Assembly (NCBI RefSeq): GCF_010093535.1
Contig: NW_022985172.1
Coordinates: 1,427,889-1,491,888 of the forward strand
Origin: Lindgomyces ingoldianus
Taxonomy: Eukaryota > Ascomycota > Dothideomycetes > Pleosporales > Lindgomycetaceae
Length of the DNA: 64,000 nucleotides
Reading direction: 5' to 3'
A program made the translations under genes and the position numbers. This document shows, piece after piece, positions 23,758 through 39,657 of the stretch. The stretch's first letter is position 1, and every line of letters starts with the position of its first letter. The notes under the pieces are model-generated. The model had not been told where the DNA came from, did no database searches, and saw nothing but the letters and a program-made list of their open reading frames with translations.

Positions 23758-25497
23758 CTACGATCCCAAGACCTTAACCCTCATCCACTCGCTCGTGCCC
23801 ACTCCAAGATTCAACCCATTCAGAGCCCACCACTTCCTAACATCCTCTCCCATGTCACCCTCGACCCCGTCTTCCAAAGCCTCCTCGATATCACAAGTCT
23901 TGTACTCAACCCTCAAGCCGCTGCGCTTCCACCACTCTAGAACGTCGGCGCGGCCCATTTTTGTAGCACCAACCAGGACTTGATTGTCAAACAGCATCTT
24001 CTCCCCCCGCAAATTGCGCCAGTAGTCGAGGATGTGCGTATGTCCGTGCGCAGAAGCTAGTTTGGCAATGGTGTCTTCGTGGGAAAATGGGATGCCAGAC
24101 TCAACCCAGAAGCGGATGGAGGAGAGGGAGCCAGACTGCGTGGCGTACGTAATTGATTTGCCAACTTTGAGTTTGAGTGGCTCGCGCTGGGCTTTAGGTT
24201 CTTCTTGCTGGCCATCTTCTGATGATTGTGGCGATGTTGGTTCGCTTCGATAACTGCTGTGTTCTTTCCACCATTCCAGAACCTGGATATGTCCTTGCGA
24301 ACTTGCTTGCTCCAGCGCAGCCTCGGTGTATTTAAGTGGAAGCCCGGAGTCATACCACCAGTCGAGGGCTTGCACAGAGCCAGAGCGACTTGCATTGTCT
24401 ATGGCTTCCGCGGAGTACTCTTTGGCGAGAAACATGGGGGAGGTTCGCCAGTACTCCAGGATTTCTGTCTTGCCGAACACGGATGCTTTGTGTGGAAGGA
24501 AGGCATGGCCAAAGGTGCCCCAGAAGAGATCTTTGTGGACAGTTTCAAGGTGCGCAAGGATTGGAACCATGGCGAAGCGCATGATGAGTTCAATGCAAAG
24601 GCGAGATATGCGCGTAGGCTTGTCGGCATCTAGAATGGTCTTGATTTCGTGGTAAGGTTCTGTCAACAAAGTCCATTCTAGCTTCTGCATGGGGGTTTTG
24701 GGGCCCTCCTCGCTCGCTGCCTGACGCCACTCCCGAGGGACGGGGATGTTTGTGTGCACATTTAATGTAGTCGCCAGTTCCCAATCCTCGGTAAACTCCA
24801 ATACGATAGACCAAAGCTCTGGTGGTAGCCGCGGACCCTTGCTCTTAGTCGACTTTAGGGCGGGCATATGAGCAACTGGTAAGGTGATGGTTCGGTCGCC
24901 CACAGCCATGAGATCAATCTGAGTCTGGATAGATTCATGGAATGCTTTCGCACCTTCCCAGGGTAGGTTTTTCCTGCCGCTTGTGCCAAATGACCACAGG
25001 AATGGTGGAAGCACGCGGATCCAGTTCCACTTTCTTCGAATTTTGGATATCTGCTTCTTTGACATGGGGTTTTCCCACATTGCCGAGGACATGGATGGAA
25101 TGAGCAAAATCTTCTTCGAAATATCCCAACTCCTCAGAATTTCAAGGTGTAGGTTTGTTGTAAAGCCCCCGAGCATTCGAGCAATGGACTCGGCGGACAA
25201 GGGAGCGAGGACCAGCAAATCGGCCCACGCGCAGTACTCTGCCGCCTTTGCAGCCCTATGTTCCGGCCGACACTCAGCATCTCCTTCATGTTTTGGGGAG
25301 TAGCGGCACCAAAGTGCCTCGAGGGAAAAGGGGACGTTTATTGCGGTCTCGAGATCGTAACATGCAATGATTTGGGGGTTAACATGGTCGAGGCGGTGGA
25401 GACGGGCGACGATTGAGGAGCCGAACTTGAGGCATGAAGGATCAGTAATGGCGATGAGGGCGTTGAGGGAGCGCTTAGGAGGGTCGTGAGAAGGCAT
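23758..25497 (-). CDS. flavoprotein (HFCD/PPC-decarboxylase-like) fused to ankyrin-like repeats
   Basis: 579 residues from the ATG at 25497; in-frame ATGs at 25590 and 25647 are possible but add only low-complexity sequence. Residues about 10-185 match the flavoprotein fold of phosphopantothenoylcysteine decarboxylase/HAL3. WADLLVLAPLSAES (91-104) and RSWDISKKILLIPSMSSAMW (122-141) correspond to the family's WADxLVIAPLSANT and PAMNxxMW. The Asn of PxMNxxMW is Ser here, and the catalytic His six residues before the WAD tryptophan is Ala, so normal decarboxylase activity is unlikely. From about residue 300 on there are ankyrin-like repeats of the type A..G....LEWW..SG (VQALDWWYDSGLPL, GHIQVLEWWKEHS, ADVLEWWKRSGLRV). 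No intron is needed. It may be an FMN-binding scaffold; the function is unknown. Confidence 0.75.
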   Translation of the reverse strand: MPSHDPPKRSLNALIAITDPSCLKFGSSIVARLHRLDHVNPQIIACYDLETAINVPFSLEALWCRYSPKHEGDAECRPEHRAAKAAEYCAWADLLVLAPLSAESIARMLGGFTTNLHLEILRSWDISKKILLIPSMSSAMWENPMSKKQISKIRRKWNWIRVLPPFLWSFGTSGRKNLPWEGAKAFHESIQTQIDLMAVGDRTITLPVAHMPALKSTKSKGPRLPPELWSIVLEFTEDWELATTLNVHTNIPVPREWRQAASEEGPKTPMQKLEWTLLTEPYHEIKTILDADKPTRISRLCIELIMRFAMVPILAHLETVHKDLFWGTFGHAFLPHKASVFGKTEILEYWRTSPMFLAKEYSAEAIDNASRSGSVQALDWWYDSGLPLKYTEAALEQASSQGHIQVLEWWKEHSSYRSEPTSPQSSEDGQQEEPKAQREPLKLKVGKSITYATQSGSLSSIRFWVESGIPFSHEDTIAKLASAHGHTHILDYWRNLRGEKMLFDNQVLVGATKMGRADVLEWWKRSGLRVEYKTCDIEEALEDGVEGDMGEDVRKWWALNGLNLGVGTSEWMRVKVLGS

Positions 25498-27102
25498 TGG
25501 GAAGAATTGAGGTGGGGTGGGGGTGGTTGTGGAAATCTGAGTTGACCGCCCCAGCCGATTCTGCCCAAAGGGTGGCGCGGGCGCGTGCATTGGCGTTGTG
25601 GCGTGAAAGGAAATCGCGATTAGCCACGCCTGTTTTTCTTCATGCACGTTACTTCAAAGCATCAGTTGTGGAGAGTTGTGGAGGGATGGCAGGCTGGACT
25701 ATTCTCGGTCCTCTGTAGGGCCTGGCGGATTCACTCCAGTCGTGCAGTATCTGAAGTCTGAGGTCACGTTCGCTCTCATCGGCCCCGATTTCTACGGGCG
25801 GACTGAAGCGGCTTCTGCAGGGCAAATGCTGTGGAACGTGGGTAAAGCACAACATGGAATTTTGGTTTTTCCATGGCCATCTCCTGCGTAATTATTAATA
25901 ACGGTGGCGCTCCTTCAGGACTCGGGTGGCCAGTATCCACAGACACTTGAATCGCGAGGGCGGTGGGCTTCACTTCAGGCGCTCCCAACGTTCCGGTGTC
26001 ACCGGGAGGACCGACAAGAAAGCTGTTATTGTGTCTCTCTCACGAGGCAGGAGAGCGGGTTGCAATGCCCGCAGGGTTCTGTAATTCTCGCCCATTTGCC
26101 CCCAGCTTGGCGGCAATAGCCATGACGTAGCCCATTATCTCAGAGGCGCAATCAATACCCCGAGCTCGCCGGCCAAAATCCCATAGCAGCTCTCAGGAAT
26201 TGCATCTCATCAGCCCCGTCCTCGCTCCTGACCCCCTGCAACACTCACCCTGCCCTGTTGCTCGGGTCATATGCAAGTTTCAGCGGCTTTCACCCTAATG
26301 CCATCTGGCTATGCTTCCTGCGGCGGCGATCGCCCCGCAGATAAGTGTCCTTGTCCGTCTAGTGGCCACTTCAAGTGACATCGACGTGCAAGATGCCCAA
26401 AGCCACAGGAGATTTGCATCGACTGTCTGTGGCTGCTCCCTTCTCCTCCAATGTCACCAAACGACAACCAGCCCTCCGCGTGCTTCGCTCATGACACTGT
26501 CCATTCGTGAACCCACTCCAATTCCTAACCTCTGCTGGCGTCGAGGGGACCAGCAACCTTCAGTGATAATTTCTTCCCTCTTGTCCACGATTGTGATGCC
26601 CGTTCTCCTCTAACTCCATCGTGCCGCTATCACGTTGGCATCCCTCGCGAACCTTCAAGTCTTCTCCCAGCCCCCACTCACCTGCCACAGCCTCAATCTG
26701 AGCTGCTGTCTCCGACCGCTGCCACTTGCTGCTGCTACGCCACTCGGAGCGACGCAGTTCACAGGGTCCAACACCAAAAGCCCAGTGCCTCGGGTTTCCC
26801 TGCATCCAGCCAAGTTTTCGTAGCGAGCGTTCATACTATTCTAGCAAGTAGTAGTGAAGCAGAGGAGCCTGTGCTGTGCGCGTCTCACACAACGTCATAC
26901 GTCCATGGCCATTCTTTGTGGTCTAGGATAGTTTTCGTCAAGCCGTCTCTGTTCTGTTCTATTCTATTCTGTTCTGTTCTGTTCTGTCCTGTTCCGCCCT
27001 GGCCACCTTGAACCACCCGCTCGACAGACCCACCCAAAGGCCTCCTCCCGCTTCCTCTCCACCGGACGTATCCGCCGCCCAGAGGGGACGAGCGCTTTCT
27101 CC
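25498..27102. promoter_or_regulatory. divergent intergenic region before the phytochrome gene
   Basis: 1.6 kb between two divergent start codons. Short frames at 25676-26119 and 26311-26613 have no domain character. A pentamer repeat lies about 110-155 bp before the phytochrome start. Confidence 0.45.
26948..26994 (+). repeat. TTCTG/TTCTA pentamer microsatellite
   Basis: About nine 5 bp units (mostly TTCTG, two TTCTA) in the probable 5' leader of the phytochrome gene. Confidence 0.8.
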
Positions 27103-30100
27103 ATGTCTCAATCACCCAAATCTGTTCCGGCTGCCGACCTTACCCCCTCCGACAATGCAGAAAAAGAGAACACACCTTCCTCGCCAATTCAAAAATCCTC
27201 GACGACAACATGGCCCTCTTCGCTCAGCACGGCTTCCAAGGCACGCCAGAATTCTCCTCTGCACATCAATTCCTCTGTGACACCGCCCTCCAATGACATG
27301 GCTTCGCTCAGCCCCTCCGCAACAGATCGCGTCTTCCCCATTCGTAGCGTCGTTTCCGTAGACCCCACGCCCACGCCCACGCCCACGCCCACCCAGCGAG
27401 GCCAAGGGGTGGGCGAGTACTTCCACCCATACTCCCGAGCCTCTGAATCGCGAGTGCCCAGCTCAGCTCGTCGTCAATCCGCAAGTTCTACGACCTCCCA
27501 CTCATCTCAGACATCTCAAAGGGGACCCGCTCCTCGACATAGCGCAGCAGGCCCCGATGCAATTCCAAAAGCGCTGGCATCGTCGGCGCAAGAGGGCAGG
27601 AGGGGTTCTGCTATGGCACAGAGAAGCGAAAGCTCGAGAATGGTTCCGCCGCGGCTGTCAGCACAACTCTTCAGCGATATAATATCTAGTAGATCGGGGG
27701 AAAGTGGGGACACAGCCAACAGCGGGGCAACCTCACTTCTGCTCGACAGGCCACTCTCGCCTGGTGCGTCCTCGGCGAAAAGTGGACAAAGCAGCATGGG
27801 AGACATGGGCGGCTTAGTAACTCATCGTTTCAAGCACGTGCTGACAGATGGTGGCCACGCCGTCATAACCGGGCGGGATGGAGAAACCCTACAGCGATGC
27901 GAAGACGAGCCTATACACATCCCTGGTGCCGTGCAAGGGTTTGGCCTATTGATCGCGCTTCAAGAGGACCCTGATGGGAGCGGCGGCCTCCCTGTACGCA
28001 TCGTCAGCGAAAACTCCAAGAGAATCATCGGGCGGTCACCAAGGGATCTGTTCGCGTTGGAAAGTTTCACCGACATTCTATCCGTGGAGCAGGCCGATAA
28101 TCTTCTAGATCATATCGATTTCATCAAGGACGAGGATACTGACGTAGTTACGAATGGTCCCGAGGTCTTCACAATTTCTGTCAAGATCCCAAATGCACGG
28201 TCTCGAAAGCTCTGGTGTGCAATGCACATCAATGATACGAACCCGGGCCTAATTATATGCGAGTTCGAGCTGGAAGACGACCCCATAAACCCCCTCGTGC
28301 CCCCAAACGACCATACTCCTGATCTACCTGAAGACACGCTGAACAGCAACCCAACGGCGGAGGAATTTGCCGAGAGCACAGAGATCAAGAGCCGGCCGCT
28401 AAGGATTCTAAGAAGCGCAAGAAAGCGCAAGGGCGAGGCAGCCGCAATGGAAGTTTTCAATATCATGTCCCAAGTCCAAGAGCAACTGGCAGCGGCACCT
28501 AACCTCGAGAAATTTCTGCAGGTATTGGTGGGCGTTGTCAAGGAACTTACGGGCTTCCACCGCGTCATGATCTATCAATTCGACCAAGCATTCAACGGGC
28601 GAGTGGTGACGGAACTGGTGGATCCCAGAGCAACCAAGGACCTCTACAAAGGGCTTAATTTCCCCGCATCAGATATCCCTAAGCAGGCTAGAGAACTATA
28701 CAAACTCAACAGGGTACGAATGCTCTACGATCGTGACCAGCAAACAGCCCGTCTCGTCTGTCGGACCGCCGAAGATCTTGAAAACCCTCTCGATCTTACC
28801 CACTCCTATCTCCGCGCAATGTCCCCTATCCATCTGAAGTACCTCGCCAACATGGCGGTGCGATCTTCAATGTCGATATCTATCAATGCCTTCAATGAGC
28901 TCTGGGGTCTTATCGCGTGTCACTCATATGGACAGCACGGAATGCGGGTTTCCTTCCCCATTCGAAAGATGTGTCGTCTCGTTGGGGATTCCGCATCAAG
29001 AAATATTGAGAGACTGTCTTATGCATCTCGTTTACAAGCTAGAAAGCTAATCAACACGGTACCCACCCAGCACAACCCCTCCGGATATATCATTGCCTCC
29101 TCAGACGATCTACTGAAGCTCTTTGACGCCGACTTTGGGCTCTTATCAATACGAGATGAAACCAAAATCTTGGGTCAACTGGAGCAGTCGCAAGAGGCGC
29201 TCGCCATGTTAGAATACCTTCGAATGCGAAAAATTACTTCAGTCATGACCTCACAGGACATCACGCTAGATTTTCCCGATCTTCGGTACCCTCCAGGATT
29301 TCAAATAATTGCCGGAATGCTCATTGTACCTCTATCAGTCGGTGGCATCGACTTCATTGTGTTCTTTAGAAGGGGGCAGCTCAAGGAAGTCAAATGGGCG
29401 GGAAATCCGTACGAAAAGTTCATCAAAGAAGGCACAGAAGGATACCTAGAGCCTCGAAGGAGTTTTAAGACGTGGCGTGAGACTGTTGTGGGCAAGTGCC
29501 GGGAGTGGACCGAGGAAGAAATCGAAACTGCGGCAGTCTTGTGTCTCGTTTACGGAAAATTCATTGAAGTTTGGAGGCAAAAGGAAGCGGCATTACAGAG
29601 CAGTCAATTGACCCGACTACTCCTCGCGAACTCAGCGCACGAAGTACGAACACCACTGAACGCGATCATCAACTACCTCGAGATCGCGTTGGAGGGTAGC
29701 TTGGACCAAGAAACACGCGAGAACTTGGCCAGATCGCATTCCGCATCCAAATCACTAATTTATGTCATCAATGACCTCCTAGATCTCACTAAGACGGAAG
29801 AGGGGGGTGCTCTCATTAAGGGAGAAGTGTTTGACTTGAAGGCAACACTAAGAGAGGCTACAGACATGTTCCAAGGAGACGCAAAGCGCAAGGGTATTTC
29901 TTACGAAGTTATTGAGCATTCGGGACTGCCGCGTACTTGTATAGGAGACCAGCGGCGGGTTCGCCAAGCGATATCGAACATTACGGCGAATGCCATCCAA
30001 AAGACATTTCAGGGAGGGGTCAAAGTAGAGATGTATGTGTCATCCTATGCGTCAAAGGATCATGTGGGGGTTGAAGTTGCGGTCACTGATAGCGGCGTTG

Positions 30101-31737
30101 GCATAAATGCGAAGAAACTCGACCAGCTGTTCAACGATCTTGAGCAGGTACAGTCCGAACCTTCCGCCATGCTGGAGGGTGCCATCGCTCGGAATCCAGT
30201 CAGTTCAGCCGAAGAAGGCCAAAAGACCACACTGGGTCTCGGTTTGGCGGTTGTAGCTCGCATTATCAAGAACATGAACGGCCAGCTACGTCTCAAATCT
30301 GAAGAAGGTAAAGGATCCCGGTTTGTTATTCAATTTCCGTTCGACCTCCCCGATTCTGCAGGCCAGGAGTTTCCAGATCCTTCACCAGAGGGAAGCATAA
30401 CTCCGCAACCGGAAACCGCTCTTCAGGGCGAGGAAGAGCTCACACTGGTAGCTCCTGGTCTGTCACGGACTGGCTCTGGTAGCGGAAAGGTAGCAAAGAA
30501 AGAGAGTACAGACAGCTTGAATAGCAAAACCAGCTTACGAAGCTTCAAAAGTGGCTCCAGCGGAAAGAGCCAGAGGAGCGACGTCGACCGGCTTATCGAG
30601 GCTATTCAAGAATCGCACATGGTTGAGAAAAGACCAAAGAGCGGCGAAAGAAGTCTCAGTGCTTGGTCTGCGAGGCCCCCCCTTACGAAACGACTTAGTA
30701 CAGATCGAGAGCAGCCAAATCCACCACGACGAGTACGTTCAAAGAGCCTAGAAATGGCCGAAGGAGTGGTTTTATCACCTCACCAGCGTTCATTAGAACC
30801 TAGCACGCCTGGCGAAGAACACATCCTGTACTCGAATTATCCGTTAAGAGCCATTAAAGTCCCCGATGAGTCTGGCTCATCACCCTCTCGCGATCAGCCG
30901 CAGACTGGAATTCTAGGAGAGGTTCCTGACGGTCCTGAGCAGATTACTCCCAGCCCGGATCTGCTTACTCCGCACAACATGCGTGTGCTAGTGGCCGAGG
31001 ATGACCCTGTCAACAGCAAGATCCTCAAGAAGAGGCTCGAAAAGATTGGACATGAGATCCACCATACTATCAACGGAGAAGAATGTGCAGGGACATTCGG
31101 CGACAAACCTCAAGCTTTTGACGTTGTCCTGATGGATATGCAAGTAAGTTTAACTCCATACATAAGCCTCATTGTTTAACTCGTTCTAACTTCGTCGTAG
31201 ATGCCGATCGTAGATGGCCTCACCTCCACAAAGATGATCCGCTCCTTTGAGAAAACCCACCCCGACACCCTCTCTCCTCGCGCCGCACTCTGTGGCCGAG
31301 TTCCCATCATCGCTGTCTCCGCTTCTCTAGTCGAGAAAGAGCGAGAAACATACATAAGCGCCGGTTTCGATGCCTGGATTCTGAAACCTATTTCTTTCTC
31401 TCGCCTGGCGGAGCTAATGACCGCCATCGTCGACGGAAAAGTCCGTGAAGATTGCCTCTACCAACCAGGTCAATGGGAACGAGGAGGCTGGTTCCATACA
31501 GGCCAAAAGAGCTCAAGCGAGGTAGATACCGTACCATCAGGTCAACCGCTGTGCGCGAATCCGTCGGAAAACGTAAGAGCTGCCGCCGTCGAGTCCGACA
31601 ACCCCACAGCCGGAGATGAGGTAGGGGAAATTCCGGGCGAGCAGGAGCGGCTGTTGAAATCAGAGGGGAAACATGTTCATTACGAATCCGAGGACGAGAA
31701 TCAGTCGACGTCAGAAGATCCGAACGTCACATCGTAA
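27103..31737 (+). CDS. fphA: fungal phytochrome, hybrid histidine kinase
   Basis: Red/far-red light sensor of the fungal phytochrome class. Exons 27103-31143 and 31201-31737 give 1525 residues; the 57 bp intron (GTAAGT...GTAG) lies two codons after the receiver Asp. After a disordered N-terminus (RVFPIRSVVSVDP is a family motif) comes the PAS domain with QRCEDEPIHIPGAVQGFG; Cys266 is in the position of the biliverdin-binding Cys of bacterial and fungal phytochromes. The GAF domain (about 460-640) has PASDIPKQARELY. The PHY domain has the tongue motif PRRSF near residue 784. The kinase has the H-box SAHEVRTPLNAI (His846), the G1 box DSGVGI and the G2 box GLGLAVV. The receiver starts near residue 1293 (MRVLVAEDDPVN), with Asp1345 in LMDMQMP and Lys in WILKPIS. 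All key residues are present, so it should be functional. Confidence 0.95.
27364..27394 (+). repeat. CCCACG hexamer repeat within coding sequence
   Basis: About five units encoding a (Thr-Pro)n run in the disordered N-terminus of the phytochrome. Confidence 0.8.
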
Positions 31738-34700
31738 GATGGATGGTGGACGGAATTTGGTCCCCGGATCCGATGCGTTGCACGGTTCGCGTATCGATCT
31801 GGATGACTTTCTGAATCTTTGGATCCGTAAGCGAGGGTGAGACCACAGACCACACACTTTGCGAGAGATTTAGGCAATATGTCGATCGGTCGGCTACCAC
31901 ACTTCGCCATCCATCAATACCTCCACGTTATTGCCGGACTTGGATGGACGGAATGACCGTCCGACCTGACCGATCCGCTTGTTGAGCGCGGCGTTTGTAA
32001 TGTTTCTGTTGTCTTGTAGATGATGACAGCTACGATAATCATATGCCTAGGCCGACCAACTTTTTCTTTCTCTTCTCTTGGTATTTTCCTTCTTCCCACA
32101 CAAGGTTGTTCGCCCCTTTGGACAGATGACCCGTTTCTTTGCTTGTTTTCTTTCCTTTTCTCTTTACATACACGTGTAGATGACATGTTCATGGTTCTTA
32201 GGGGTTTGACGTCGAAAACGATAGGACATGTCTGGAGTGTTGGTGTGCGCACATTATACATATCTTGAATTCCGGATTCTAGACTTGGGCAAGCATTCCC
32301 TCGGATGGGTGGGAATTGTCCCTTTCATGGCAATATGATATGAAAGCTTGAATGATTAGCATGAAATGGGTTCGGTTGAGGTGGCATTGGTGTTTCTTAA
32401 CCATGCTCGCGTTCTTTGATGCGTAGCAGGGCCGTGCAGGGAATACATAAGAGAATGTTTGTTGGGCTGATTTGGGAGGAGGCTTAGAAGTGTATATAGG
32501 CTTTCGAATACAATACCCTGCCCGCTGAGATATATGCGATAGAGGGAATGAAATGGAATGGAATCCGAGAATTCGATCATTCGCACCCGAGGTCTAAATG
32601 AGAAGAGGAGCGCTTTCGAAATAGTTGGAATGGATAGAGAGGGTGGAAGAGAAACAGGGGTGGGGCAGGGATGGGGCAGGGATTGGGAGTGGTAATTAAA
32701 GTCGTGTCAGTTAGGCATGGTAGATGAAGTGTATGCATGCAGAGTTCTGAACATTTCTAATGATTAGTTTCGTTTGGAAACCTCTCTCTAGTATCGACCA
32801 CCGAGTGGAAGGTCGTGAAGACCTTCTATAGTCAACTGTAGGGCTTATAGTTACACAAGGTACAGGCTCTTCGTTTTATGTCGCACGGCAGAACGCATAC
32901 ATGCACTCTTCTGCCATCGCAGCATTGGGATAGATATCCAGTGGCATGGATGCGTTGCTAGCGCGCTCCATGTAGCCACGAGTCTGGGGTGTGATTGAAG
33001 CGTCGCTGAGGATGGAAAGTTATTGGCTAGTCTAGTGATTGAGGCGATGGAAGGGTTCGAGAGCGAGATCCTGGGCGGTGGCTGAGGTAGACTGCGGAGA
33101 AGTAAATACCTTAGAAGAAGTACGTGTCCTAGTAGGAAGTGAATGTCTTCATGGGGAGTGAATATCTTAGAGGGTAGGGAATTCGTATCCCACTTCGAAT
33201 GAGCTTGGATTAAAAAAGAATGGCAGAAGCCTGGTGTGCGGCAATGTATTTCTTCATGAACAAGTCGATTTGAGATGTAATTGACTTGGTGATGAGGTTG
33301 ACAGGAGAACTCTCGCGATTCCCTGTATATTAACGAAATGGCATAGAATGGACCAACAGAGTCGAGTGGGATGTTTTGACTCCCTCTCGTAATACGATGG
33401 GTGTTCGCGGAGGTAGCCCTAGGCCTACCGAGGTTACGTTACGGTGCTGGTGAGGATAAACCGTGCGAGAGATGTACGCTCCTTGTCACCTTCGCCGTTG
33501 AGCCCCAGCAGCTAGATTGATGTAGTAAGGTCGATGGTTTAGTCTTGATGACATACATGGCTAGTGATATGATGCCTCAACGTTTTTCGTAGGCCCAGAA
33601 GGAATGACTTGTGCTCGATGTTGAGGTCTTGCTCTCGTTGAGAACTTCAAGGAGGGGAGACCATGTCGAAGAGGCTGTTGCTGGCCGGTAAGCTATTACC
33701 TGGATGTTTTAGTTGCGGACCTGGGTTGAGACTCGCTTAAGCCTGTTGCTTAAGTTGTGGAGACAATTCGAAGGATGAGGATAGGGCCATGCATGAGATG
33801 GGCATGGCATATCGTTTCTCCTACCGAAAGAAAAGAACTTGGGAGAAAGGATAAGTCGCACACTACTTAGCTTAAGTCCACAGGATTGGTGGCATTGATA
33901 GGTCTAGAGAGCGGTACTACGAATATTATGCGAATGGGAAAGGCCGGAGAAATTGTGGGATTTGGCGCTGACGAGTTGTGAAAATCTCCCGCTCCTTGCC
34001 TCGTATCGACCCTTCACTCATCTTGGATTACGGTTGGCGCGCGGGATGTCCCTTGCGACCCGCCGCCGTCGCCGACCTTTCCACAGGGCTGCAGTAGTCA
34101 CGATGGAGGAGGTTTGTTTGTCCGCGAGTCACGGAGCAACTGGACGAGATGGATCCCCTCGCAGCTTTTTACTTCTCATTACTTGGCGGCCTCGGCTCAC
34201 GGAACTCCATGATAGGATTGAAAAGACTAGTCGAGACGAGAAGCCGTTTCGATTCTTGTATGATGAAGCAAACGACAGAAGTACTTACTGTTACAGAAGT
34301 CTGATGAAAGGACAGAGCGTTTTCAAATTCGTGCTCTCGATCGTCCCAAATGTTCCCAGTCAAGGAGCGGAGATTCCAATGCAGCTCTATGCATCAATCA
34401 CATCTAGAATCAGCTAATCTCCATCCGTCAAGACTTGCATCCTTCGAGATCCCAGCCTCGCGATCAAGGGATCGCCTTGTTTCATGCCCATCGAAAATCC
34501 TCTAGGGTGGCAGATACCACCCTTCGCTGTGCTGTGTAGTTAGGTGGGCCGGGCTTCATGGTGAATTCCACAATCGGTCGTTTTAAAGCCGGATCCGTAA
34601 ATACCGAGGGCCTGGACGAACAATTGTGGTGTGTTGGTTGCGCAGCATCGCCTTCGGTCGAGAACCGAAGCCGCGCGGGAGGGATCATGTTTGTTAAAAC

Positions 34701-36569
34701 CCCCTTACGTCCTTACCATTCTGAGCAAGGTAGTCCGCCGGGGTGAAAACAGCAGATTTGAAGGTGAGGTGGCTTTCTTTTCGCACTCTCAGGACTTTAT
34801 TCCCATTTGCAGAAGATAAGGAGACACAATCTTGCGCCCGCTTGCTGTCCATTTGTTGAGATGTAGATGTCTTAGGCTTTCAGACTGGCCACCGTCTTCT
34901 ATGCTGGGAAATTGGCTGAGGTTGACAGCTTTGATCGGTCTGGGAAAGGTGTGCAACAGCCGCCGTGGCATTCACGAGTTTGATGGCGTGTTTCAAGTCA
35001 GGACTAGACGTCAAGAGCCGGCTTGTTGGCTTTTCTGTTGTGCGCCTATTCGGGAAAGTGAAAATCCGAAAACAAGATACGAGAAGCGTTGAAAGTTGTA
35101 CCTGCAGCTCGATGTCTGCAAGAGCTTGACGGTGGAGGCGTTTTGTTGGTGAGCAGACAGGATGGTAAGATGCCGTCCCACATCTAAAATCTCGCTTCAG
35201 ATGAAGTGCTTAGATTGGTGGTTGGAAATTCTCCGAAAAAGGAAAGCAGCGAACCGCAACAGCGAAGAGTAACTGAAGCCGTCCCGCCCTGCTTTTGTTT
35301 CCAAGTGACGTCGTGGCTGCAAGACAGGGCGGGAAGTGTGAGAATGCCACTTTGTATCACGGCAGCAAGTGGCACAGAGGTCCAAGGGAGAAGAGCATGT
35401 GATGGAGCATTCACGGCGGGGGGGGGGGTGCGATCAAGGTGAGGTACCTGCTTTTTGGAGTCCCGCGGTTAAGACGAATGTCTCTATGAGAGCTGAATTT
35501 AAACAAAGCAAATAGAGTTAATACTATGCGACTCGTGGCTGTTGGACCCAGGATTTCCTTTACAAGCCGAGTGCTGCGGGGGGTTGGGTTAGGGGAAGGG
35601 CGGATCGCGCAACTATTTCTCATCAGGACATGTAGAAGTGGTGGGAATTGGCTGTCCTGTCGGCAGCGGCATGGTCCACGGGTCGATTCGCGTGTTTTCT
35701 CGGTCTTGCTGGGTTTGTTTTGGCATATCAAACTCGGAGGGTTGCATTACTCGCTCAAACGGCTGGTGACGAGCACCGCGTTCGCCTCTCTCGAATCGCG
35801 CAACGGCTCTGCGCCGGCAAATGAAAATGGGCCGGCAGGGAAGCGTCGAAGGTCTGCAGAAGCGTTTGAAAGAAGTCTGTGTTCCCGTTTTGGAGATTTG
35901 AGGAAGGTCATCTGAAACGACCTCCCATGACGCCAGATGCTGAGCGCGGATGCAGATGCGGTGATGCACTATGGCTGTGCGCCCTGACGTGGTGGAGAGT
36001 GAATGCTGACGACGTGGAGGGCAGCAGCGACCAACACCAGCAACCGACACCAGCAAGGAAGCGGCCCAGCACGACTTCGGGCCCAGCACGACTTCCAAGG
36101 CTGACAAGAAGGCAGGCTCGCCGGACAGGACGGACAGGATGGGCAGGAGCAGGCTGCGCGTGAAAAGACTTCTTCAGGCTTCGTTGCGGGTAAAACTGAC
36201 TAGGCCTGCACGCCCGCAGTCGCCGTCCGTGCCCAGCCAGCCCTGGAGTGTCGTCGTCCAAGACCATCTGAGAAGAGGCGTCTAACGTCTTCTCACTTCA
36301 TCCATACGTCGGGGGCAACCAGGGCCCAGCAGTAGTCGCCTCGGATCCGTGACCTCTGAATTGAAAAAAAAAATAACACTCCTCGCAAGCTGCAAACAAC
36401 CCCAGTCCCCCCCGTCTCCTTCCCCCCCCACCCCAGAGCCACTGCGTCGCTGCTCAACCATAGGAGCAGCCATTAATTGCTGCGTCCCCCTCCTGCAGGT
36501 CCTGTGCTCCCGCCGTGCGCCTGCTCCCCAGTTAGCCCACGAAGCGCCAGCGTAACTTGGCTTGCTAGC
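31738..36569. other. long intergenic stretch before STE20
   Basis: 4.8 kb without a supported gene. Frames such as 33953-34417 (plus, 154 codons) and 35613-36107 (minus) show no domain or splice pattern. A near-palindrome (16 of 18 positions, centred on CCTAGG) lies at 33412-33429. Runs of G at 35417-35428 and of C at about 36410-36432 are seen. A long STE20 5' leader or non-coding RNA is possible but cannot be told from sequence. Confidence 0.45.

Positions 36570-39657
<3,088 letters not shown>

Noticed and set aside
26311..26613. 100-codon plus-strand frame upstream of the phytochrome
   Set aside because: Not conserved-looking and lies in the probable promoter or leader.
33953..34417. 154-codon plus-strand frame
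   Set aside because: No domain character, no splice partners and no coding-like pattern compared with neighbouring genes.
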